The position numbers and the translations under genes are program-made. Below the pieces are notes generated by a model, which ran no database searches, was not told the origin of the DNA, and worked only from the letters and a program-made list of their open reading frames with translations. A DNA stretch of 19,440 nucleotides from Chloroflexota bacterium (GTDB taxonomy: Bacteria; Chloroflexota; UBA6077; FW602-bin22; JACPQP01): the NCBI GenBank assembly GCA_016190465.1, contig JACPQP010000579.1, positions 1-19,440 of the forward strand. The letters run 5' to 3'. Shown one piece after another: positions 14,152 through 19,440 of this stretch. How positions within the stretch are numbered: the first letter of the stretch is position 1; each line of letters begins with the position of its first letter.

Positions 14152-15071
14152 CAGCGAGTGCGGTTGGGCACCGGAATCCCCGGCACGTTGACTGGGATTC
14201 GGTAGAGGCTCGTCCGGGCGGTGATGTAGAGCGTCGACCAGTCCGCGCCGCCCCAGGCGACGTTCGCCGGGACCTCGGGCGGACGAATCCGGCCCAGGAT
14301 CTCCCCACTTGGCGCGATCACCCAGACGCCGCCGGGACCGGTGCAGTAGACGTTGCCTTCACGGTCAACCTTCATCCCGTCCGGCACGCCGGCCTCGTCG
14401 GCGCGAATCTCGGCGAAGATTCGGCTGTTGGCCAATGAGCCGTCGGCGCGGACGTCGAACGCCCGGATGTGGAAACGGCGGGTGTCGTCGACGTAGAGCA
14501 CCGATTCGTCGGGCGAGAACGCCAGGCCGTTCGGTCGCTCGAAATCGTCGGCGACGACGTGCAGGCTCCCATCGGGATCGACCCGGAACACGCCGCTGAA
14601 CGCCAGTTCCTGGTCTTCGGGCTGCACCCGTCGGCCGTAGGGGTTGACGAAGATGTTCGCCCAGAACGGATCGGAGAAGTAGACCACGCCGCGCGTCGAG
14701 ACGACCACGTCGTTCGGGCTGTTGACCCGTTTTCCCTCGAACCGCTCGGCCAGGACGGTGATCCGCCCGTCAATCTCGGTCCGGGTGAGCCGGCGCAGCG
14801 CGCCTTCACAGGAAAGGAGCCGGCCGTCCAGGTCGAGGGTCAGCCCGTTTGACAGGTTGCTGGGCACGCGGAACGTGCGCACCTGGGGCCCCTCCGGAAG
14901 CGGTTGCCAGCGGACGATGCGGCTGTTGGGGATGTCGCTGAACAGGAGGTGATCTCCCCGCCAGAGCGGTCCCTCGGTGAAGCCGAAGCCGCTGGCGACA
15001 CGCTCCAGCGGCGCCGACTCGGAGACGAGGCGAGCGAAGCCCGGGGAACGAATCTCCAGATGTGACGTCAC
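14151..15071 (-). CDS. SMP-30/gluconolactonase family sugar lactonase
   Basis: A six-bladed beta-propeller of the SMP-30/gluconolactonase/LRE family, 306 residues, the usual size. Metal-site residues are visible: Glu33 (FTEGPLW), Asn120 (SPNDVV), Asn181 (ERPNGLAFSPD) and Asp231 (VPDGMKVD, with Asp as catalytic base). Members hydrolyse aldonolactones to sugar acids, which would feed an acid-sugar dehydratase such as the one encoded in this window. No signal peptide is present, so it is cytoplasmic. The GTG start at 15071 is preceded by AAGGAGG at good spacing. It converges on the sugar isomerase gene and is divergent from the antitoxin gene. Confidence 0.93.
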   Translation of the reverse strand: MTSHLEIRSPGFARLVSESAPLERVASGFGFTEGPLWRGDHLLFSDIPNSRIVRWQPLPEGPQVRTFRVPSNLSNGLTLDLDGRLLSCEGALRRLTRTEIDGRITVLAERFEGKRVNSPNDVVVSTRGVVYFSDPFWANIFVNPYGRRVQPEDQELAFSGVFRVDPDGSLHVVADDFERPNGLAFSPDESVLYVDDTRRFHIRAFDVRADGSLANSRIFAEIRADEAGVPDGMKVDREGNVYCTGPGGVWVIAPSGEILGRIRPPEVPANVAWGGADWSTLYITARTSLYRIPVNVPGIPVPNRTR

Positions 15072-15154
15072 GACGCCCTCCTTGTTTGACGATGGGTGAT
15101 CGATCCGGCCGTGCTGGCCACAGATGACCTGTGCGACGAGTGGACGGCGGACTC

Positions 15155-15160
15155 ATGATA
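15155..15160 (-). promoter_or_regulatory. Candidate extended -10 for the SMP-30 gene
   Basis: The minus strand reads TGC-TATCAT, an extended -10 arrangement about 85 bases before the GTG start. No clear -35 box lies upstream. Confidence 0.3.
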
Positions 15161-15252
15161 GCACACTGTCCAGTGGCCGGGCCGCTGGAGAACGACTACG
15201 GCGATGTGGTAGAGGCCCTCTTCGCCCGACCCAATCGACGGTGGCGCAGGGG

Positions 15253-15281
15253 TTGCAGATTGTCAGATTATCTGATAGGGT
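15253..15281 (+). promoter_or_regulatory. Toxin-antitoxin promoter with internal dyad operator
   Basis: TTGCAG (15253-15258) and TAGGGT (15276-15281) are 17 bases apart. The spacer contains the palindrome TCAGA-tta-TCTGA (15263-15275). A dyad between -35 and -10 is where an autorepressor binds, and AbrB-type antitoxins typically repress their own promoter. Confidence 0.5.
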
Positions 15282-15324
15282 TCAGACAGCGCAATCCCGT
15301 GGAGCGTGGTTTGGAGGTACGCAC

Positions 15325-15639
15325 GTGGCACACGCGAAGATCGGACAGCGCTACACGGTCGTGATTCCGAAGGAGATCCGTGAGGGCCTGAAGGTCCACG
15401 ACCTTGTGGAGCTTGTCCGCCGCGATGACGGCGTCATCGAGCTGCGACCGCAGCGACTCATCGACGCGAGTCAGGCCTGGTTCTGGACTGATACCTGGCA
15501 GGAGGGCGAGCGGGAGGTAGACGTGCACGTCGCGGGCGGGCGCATCGCCGTGTACGACAGCTTCGAGGCGTTCGCCGGTGCCTTGCGGGCGCGGCCCGCC
15601 GCCGAGAAGCCCGCGGCTGCGGGCCCGTCCCCCGAATGA
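15325..15639 (+). CDS. AbrB/MazE/SpoVT-family antitoxin
   Basis: From GTG 15325, set by GGAGG 7 bases upstream (15313-15317), the protein has 104 residues. Residues 1-45 form the swapped-hairpin DNA-binding domain (KIGQRYTVVIPKEIREGL, DLVELVRRDDGVIEL). The C-terminal part carries the AWFWTDTWQEGEREVD...GGRIAVYDSFEAF pattern that I recognise as the toxin-contacting tail of antitoxins paired with RelE-type toxins. It would neutralise a toxin and repress its own operon. The downstream partner overlaps by ATGA but is only 35 codons long, so the antitoxin now appears orphaned. A longer in-frame start at 15124 would include the promoter region and is unlikely. Confidence 0.85.
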   Translation: MAHAKIGQRYTVVIPKEIREGLKVHDLVELVRRDDGVIELRPQRLIDASQAWFWTDTWQEGEREVDVHVAGGRIAVYDSFEAFAGALRARPAAEKPAAAGPSPE

Positions 15640-15743
15640 GGTTTGCCGTAACCCCACCCTTCTGGGGCGATTGGGACCGACTCCCTGTCCGCGAGCGAGA
15701 GCTTGTTCTCCAGGCTGTCGAAACGATGAACCGTGATGAGTGA
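15636..15743 (+). pseudogene. Truncated RelE-like toxin remnant
   Basis: ATG 15636 overlaps the antitoxin stop (ATGA) and opens a 35-codon frame ending in TGA at 15741-15743. Its product starts MRFAVTPPFWGDW and continues DRLPVRERELVLQAVETMN, which resembles the first two secondary-structure elements (strand and helices) of RelE/ParE-superfamily toxins. Full toxins have about 85-120 residues with a following beta-sheet and catalytic tail. Neither this frame after the stop nor the other frames continue with such sequence; instead the PhyH gene begins. I read it as a toxin gene cut by a deletion or recombination. The assignment comes from pattern and context, without a database search. Confidence 0.6.
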
Positions 15744-15783
15744 CTTCGCCTGGAGCGAAGAATCATCGCAGGGAGTGGCGTCG

Positions 15784-16695
15784 ATGGGGACGGTCATCGA
15801 TCCCGTGGAAGCGGATCGGATTCGCCGGCGACTGTACCGGACAGATGAGAGCGCTCGGGGGCGCATTCTCGAAACGTGTCCCGATCGACTCTCCGAGGAG
15901 GATGTTCAGTTCTACCGTGGGACCGGGTATCTCGCGATGAAGGGACTTCTGCGCCCCTCGGAGGTCGACGAGGCGAAATCCGCGCTCAGCGACCTGATGG
16001 CGAAGCGCATCGCCTGGGATGACCGGGTGAAGGTCCAGGAAGAGCCGTACTATCGTGACGGCCACGCCGACGAACGGGTGACCGACCCGGAGCTGCGGGT
16101 CCGCAAGGTCTGGGAGTTCTGTCAGATCGAGCCGCGCCTTCAGCGGATCGGCTTCCACCCGCGCCTGGTGCCGTGGCTCGAACAGCTCGTCGGGCCGGGC
16201 TTCCGGATGACTCAGGATATGGCGCTGATCAAACCGCCGTTCCGCGGATCGGAGAAACCCTGGCACCAGGACACGGCCTACTTTGACTGGATGCCGCTGG
16301 AGGGGATCATTGGCGTCTGGATCGCGCTCGATCCGGCGACGGTCGAGAACGGCTGCATGCAGGTGATCCCGGGGACCCACCTGCTGGGGCCGGCGGGACA
16401 CTTCCATCTGCGCGACTGTCAACTGCCCGACGCGCGGGTGCAGGTCAGCCGGGCGGTAGTCATCCCGCTCGATCCGGGCGGCATCCTCCTCTTCTCGGGG
16501 CTCCTCCACCACGGCACCCCACCGAACCTGAGCGGCGATCGGCGGCGGGCGCTCCAGTACCATTACGCCGCGGCGCACTGTCGCCAGATGACGCTCGACG
16601 AGCACGCCGGTTTCTTCAACGAGGGCGGGGCCTACGCCGGCTGTCGGAGAGTCGATCCCAAGTCGGGCATCCACCGCGCCGTGTACGAGGCGTAG
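15784..16695 (+). CDS. Phytanoyl-CoA dioxygenase (PhyH) family protein
   Basis: This Fe(II)/2-oxoglutarate-dependent oxygenase of the PhyH family has 303 residues from ATG 15784. The iron triad is His161 and Asp163 (KPWHQDTAYF) and His243 (LLHHGTPPN), and Arg254 in GDRRRALQYHY would bind 2-oxoglutarate. It should be catalytically competent. PhyH relatives hydroxylate many small organics, not only phytanoyl-CoA, so the substrate is open. AGGGAG at 15769-15774 supports ATG 15784; GTG 15733 and ATG 15736 are in frame but lack a ribosome site and overlap the toxin remnant. A stem CTTCGC-ctgga-GCGAAG (15744-15760) precedes the ribosome site. No separate promoter is clear; it may be read from the toxin-antitoxin promoter. 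Confidence 0.9.
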   Translation: MGTVIDPVEADRIRRRLYRTDESARGRILETCPDRLSEEDVQFYRGTGYLAMKGLLRPSEVDEAKSALSDLMAKRIAWDDRVKVQEEPYYRDGHADERVTDPELRVRKVWEFCQIEPRLQRIGFHPRLVPWLEQLVGPGFRMTQDMALIKPPFRGSEKPWHQDTAYFDWMPLEGIIGVWIALDPATVENGCMQVIPGTHLLGPAGHFHLRDCQLPDARVQVSRAVVIPLDPGGILLFSGLLHHGTPPNLSGDRRRALQYHYAAAHCRQMTLDEHAGFFNEGGAYAGCRRVDPKSGIHRAVYEA

Positions 16696-16718
16696 GGGCG
16701 AGTCGGACGGCCGCGGGT

Positions 16719-16775
16719 AGCCATCAGCGATTAGCGATCAGGAGTCCGGGGCTGACCCGCTGGCGGCTGATGGCT
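16719..16775. repeat. Inverted repeat of the AGCCATCAG type
   Basis: AGCCATCAG (16719-16727) and CTGATGGCT (16767-16775) are perfect inverted 9-base arms. The intervening sequence (GCGATTAGCGATCAGG) has the same flavour as 43-69 at the left end of the window (GGCGGCTGACTG...CTGATGGCT). It looks like a small dispersed intergenic repeat, placed between the PhyH gene and the sulfatase promoter. Confidence 0.4.
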
Positions 16776-16816
16776 CGGCACGGGTGACGCTCACGATCTT
16801 GCGCCGGAGCGGTAGT

Positions 16817-16845
16817 TTGCGGTGTCGCGCCGTCACCCCTATAAT
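16817..16845 (+). promoter_or_regulatory. Sigma70-type promoter for the sulfatase gene
   Basis: TTGCGG (16817-16822) and a perfect TATAAT (16840-16845) are 17 bases apart. Transcription would start near 16852, about 34 bases before the GTG start. Because the longer in-frame reading from 16784 runs through this promoter, it argues for the GTG 16886 start. Confidence 0.75.
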
Positions 16846-16885
16846 CGTCCCAGGCAGACTCCAGTGTGTCGAGAAGGGGGTGACG

Positions 16886-18433
16886 GTGGCACAGCCCAAC
16901 ATCCTGCTCATCACGTCCGACCAGCAGCACTACGACACCCTCGGGGTGACCAACCCATTGATCAGGACGCCCGCGCTGGATCGGCTGGCGCGGGAGGGGA
17001 CGCGCTTCAGCCGCGCCTACTGTGTCAACCCGACCTGCTCGCCGAGCCGGGCGACGCTCATCAACGGGATGTCTCCGGCCTGGCACGGCTGCTGGGCAAT
17101 CGGGGTCAAGCTGCCGGAGGACGTGCCCACCGTCGGCGAGGTCTTCCAGCGCCACGGCTACGAGTCCATCCTCGTCGGCAAGGCGCACTTCCAGCCGCTC
17201 CGGTCGGAGCCGGGCAGCGAGTCGCTGGAGTGCCAGCCGATCTTGCGGGACCTGGACTTCTGGCGGGGCTTTCACGGTCCCTGGTATGGCTTCAACCACG
17301 TCGAGACGGCCCGCATGCACGGACACGAGTCCCACGCCGGCCAGCACTACGCGATCTGGATGGAGGAGAAGGGACTGACCAACTGGCGGGACTACTTCCA
17401 GCAGTGGCCCCCTAGCCCCGACGACAAGTATCGGGGACCCCATTACCTGCGAGACCGCCTGGTCTGGGACCTGCCGGAAGAGCTCCACCACACCCACTGG
17501 GTGGGCGAGCGAACGGTGGCCACCATCGAGCGCTACGCGCGGGCGGGAAAGCCCTTCTTCCTGTGGTCCAGCTTCTTCGATCCGCATCCCCCCTACGTGC
17601 TCCCGGAGCCCTGGGCCAGCATGTACGACCCGGCGCGGATGCGGCCTGGCACCTACCAGGAGGGCGAGTTCGACCACATGCCACCACAGTACGCCAAGAC
17701 GCGGGAGGCGAACCCCGACTTCTCGATGTACCGTGAGCCGGGCGGCCAGGGGTTGCACGGGTTTCACTCGCACCAACACACGGAGGAAGAGATCAGGCGG
17801 AGCCTTGCGACCCACTACGGCATGGTGAGCCTGCTCGACTTTGAAGTAGGGCGCGTCCTGGACTGCCTGGACCGGCTGGGGATCGCGGGGGACACCCTGG
17901 TCGTCTTCACGACCGACCACGGGCACTTCCTGGGGCAGCACGGCCTGGTCGCCAAGGGGGCCTTCCACTACGAGGACCTGCTGCGCATCCCGATGCTGGC
18001 GCGCCGACCAGGGCGCGTGCCGGCCGGCGTCGTCTCGGAGGCGCTCCAGAGCCAGGTCGACCTCCCGCAGACCTTCCTTGCAGCGGCGGGCGCGGCGGCC
18101 GGCATCGAGATGCCGGGCTGGATGCAGGGCGTCAACCAGTTCGACGTATGGCGCGGCCGGGCAGAGCAGGCCCGCGACTGGGCCCTGATCGAGAATCGGC
18201 ACAATCCGACGACCGTGCATCTCCGAACGCTGGTCACCCAGCGCTTCAAGATCACCGTTTACCGTGACGCCGCCTACGGCGAGCCGTTCGACCTGCGGGA
18301 GGACCCGGAGGAGCGCATCAACCGCTGGGACGATCCGGCGTATGGGGAGGCCAAGGCGCAGTTGCTGCTGCGATTCGTCCAGGCAGAGATCCAGCGCGAG
18401 CCGACCCGCATGCCTCGGATCGCCGGAGCGTGA
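16886..18433 (+). CDS. Cytoplasmic formylglycine-type sulfatase
   Basis: This 515-residue protein belongs to the type I sulfatase / alkaline phosphatase superfamily. The N-terminus QPNILLITSDQQ supplies the metal-binding Asp12 and Gln13. The signature CSPSR (51-55) has Cys51, to be converted to formylglycine by a maturase encoded elsewhere. Asp344-His345 (TTDHGHFLGQHG) and Lys357 complete the active site. No signal peptide is present, so it acts in the cytoplasm, as choline-sulfatase-like and related hydrolases do; phosphonate monoester hydrolysis is an alternative. AAGGGG about 6 bases upstream sets GTG 16886. It is followed after 61 bases by the UroD-like gene, which is probably cotranscribed. 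The substrate is unknown. Confidence 0.93.
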   Translation: MAQPNILLITSDQQHYDTLGVTNPLIRTPALDRLAREGTRFSRAYCVNPTCSPSRATLINGMSPAWHGCWAIGVKLPEDVPTVGEVFQRHGYESILVGKAHFQPLRSEPGSESLECQPILRDLDFWRGFHGPWYGFNHVETARMHGHESHAGQHYAIWMEEKGLTNWRDYFQQWPPSPDDKYRGPHYLRDRLVWDLPEELHHTHWVGERTVATIERYARAGKPFFLWSSFFDPHPPYVLPEPWASMYDPARMRPGTYQEGEFDHMPPQYAKTREANPDFSMYREPGGQGLHGFHSHQHTEEEIRRSLATHYGMVSLLDFEVGRVLDCLDRLGIAGDTLVVFTTDHGHFLGQHGLVAKGAFHYEDLLRIPMLARRPGRVPAGVVSEALQSQVDLPQTFLAAAGAAAGIEMPGWMQGVNQFDVWRGRAEQARDWALIENRHNPTTVHLRTLVTQRFKITVYRDAAYGEPFDLREDPEERINRWDDPAYGEAKAQLLLRFVQAEIQREPTRMPRIAGA

Positions 18434-18494
18434 CCCCGCCAATCCTCCAGCGGCACTTCTGCGGTTGTCATTCCGGCCAAAGCGAGGAGAGCCG

Positions 18495-19440
18495 ATGAGA
18501 TCGAAAGAGCGAGTTCTGACAACCTTCGCCAGCCAGGTGCCGGATCGGGTGCCGATCAACTACTCCGCCAATCCGGGGATCGACGCGCGGCTGAAAGCCC
18601 ACTTCGGATTGGCGCCAGACGACGCCGAGGGGCTGCGGCGGGCGCTCGGCGTCGACTTCCGGCGGGTGGTCGCGCCGTACGTCGGGCCGAAGCTGCACGC
18701 GGACATCCCCGAGCGGGGCGTCAAGGTCGACAACTGGGGGATCCATCGGGTGTGGATCGAGCACGGCACCGGCGGGTACTGGGACTACTGCGATTTCCCC
18801 CTGGCACACGCCACGGCCGAGCAGATCGCCGAGTGGCCGATGCCCTCGCCGGACGACCATGACCTCTCGGGGGTCCGCGAGGAGTGTCGGCGGTACGAGG
18901 AGTTCGCCGTGAATGGCGCCGCGGGCTTTGGTGATATCATCAACGGCAACAGCATGCTGCGGGGGATGGAGCAGACCCTCTTCGACCTCGCCACCGACGA
19001 CCCGGCGGGCGCGCTGCTGGCGGACCGACGCATTGGCATCCAGTTGGAGGTGACCAGCCGGATCCTCGAGGCGGCGAAAGGGGGCGTGGACTTCCTCTGG
19101 CTCGGCGAGGACCTGGGTACTCAGCGCGGGCCGCTGATCAGCATCGCGACGTTTCGCCAGCACATCCGGCCGCGGTACGAGCGGTTCTGCGCGCTGGCCC
19201 AGGCCTATGGCATCCCGGTCATGATTCACACCTGTGGGTCGAGTAGCTGGGCCTACGAGGACTTCATCGAGATGGGGATCACCGTGGTCGATACGCTCCA
19301 GCCGGAGGCGCGGAATATGGCGCCCGAGTATCTGAAGAGGACGTTTGGCGGGCGGTTGGCCTTCCACGGCTGCATCTCGACCGCCGGGCCGGTCTCGTTC
19401 GGCACCGTCCAGGAGGTAGTCGACTCCTGTCGCCGCACGC
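18495..19440 (+). CDS. UroD/MtaA-family protein, 3' end cut by window
   Basis: An open frame begins at ATG 18495 (GAGGAGA at 18484-18490, about 4 bases upstream) and runs off the window after 315 codons. It has the uroporphyrinogen decarboxylase fold pattern (MRSKERVLTTFASQVPDRVPIN at the N-terminus, GEDLGTQRGPLIS near 215, HIRPRYERF). It carries His245-x-Cys247 (MIHTCGS) and Cys293 (FHGCIS), the zinc ligands of MtaA/CmuA-type corrinoid:thiol methyltransferases, which true heme decarboxylases lack. It is therefore more likely a methyl-transfer enzyme than a heme enzyme. No corrinoid protein gene is in view. It follows the sulfatase in the same direction. Confidence 0.88.
   Translation, partial: MRSKERVLTTFASQVPDRVPINYSANPGIDARLKAHFGLAPDDAEGLRRALGVDFRRVVAPYVGPKLHADIPERGVKVDNWGIHRVWIEHGTGGYWDYCDFPLAHATAEQIAEWPMPSPDDHDLSGVREECRRYEEFAVNGAAGFGDIINGNSMLRGMEQTLFDLATDDPAGALLADRRIGIQLEVTSRILEAAKGGVDFLWLGEDLGTQRGPLISIATFRQHIRPRYERFCALAQAYGIPVMIHTCGSSSWAYEDFIEMGITVVDTLQPEARNMAPEYLKRTFGGRLAFHGCISTAGPVSFGTVQEVVDSCRRT

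Noticed and set aside
16724..18559. 611-codon open frame on the minus strand
   Set aside because: It mirrors the sulfatase gene, whose active-site motifs and promoter are on the plus strand.
18468..19367. 299-codon minus-strand open frame at the right end
   Set aside because: The plus strand carries a start with Shine-Dalgarno and a UroD-family protein with a zinc motif; the minus frame is its shadow.

Overview
This is a GC-rich bacterial segment (about two thirds G+C by eye). It carries a carbohydrate ABC importer, sugar and sugar-acid enzymes, a cell-surface C39 peptidase, a cell-wall hydrolase and a group of sulfatase / PhyH / UroD-family genes. The gene mix, the GTG starts, the pyrimidine-rich hairpin repeats between genes and the good sigma70-type promoters together suggest Chloroflexota, perhaps Thermomicrobia-like. 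No rRNA or other phylogenetic marker is present, so this is an inference only.

Left part (1-7300). A pyrimidine-rich hairpin repeat is followed by a secreted, membrane-anchored C39-like peptidase with a long Thr/Pro/Ala stalk. A clear promoter then drives a lipoprotein solute-binding protein and two CUT1-type permeases (order: binding protein, MalG-like, MalF-like; no ATPase gene). A D-galactonate-dehydratase-like enolase-superfamily enzyme follows. Hairpins in the gap between the binding protein and the permeases probably set unequal expression.

Middle (7300-12400). A LysM-M23 peptidase gene on the minus strand diverges from an AI-2E-family membrane protein gene. The latter is coupled by a 4-base overlap to a well-conserved glycerol kinase gene (glpK). 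A minus-strand HD-GYP-type protein follows; its core HD motif reads MD.

Right part (12400-19440). A promoter with a tandemly duplicated hairpin leader precedes a sugar isomerase/epimerase-like TIM-barrel gene. This gene converges on an SMP-30/gluconolactonase gene, with nested hairpins between them. Next come an AbrB-type antitoxin gene and, overlapping it by ATGA, a 35-codon open frame that looks like the N-terminus of a RelE-type toxin and stops early. I read this as a broken toxin-antitoxin module. A PhyH-family dioxygenase, a cytoplasmic formylglycine-type sulfatase with its own promoter, and a UroD/MtaA-like protein cut by the window end complete the set.

Taken together the window looks like accessory catabolism of sugars and decorated organic compounds: uptake, dehydration, isomerisation, lactone opening, desulfation, and possibly hydroxylation and methyl transfer. 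The substrates are not determined. The less ordinary items are the truncated toxin-antitoxin pair, the duplicated leader hairpin, the degenerate HD-GYP site and the repeat that has become coding sequence.
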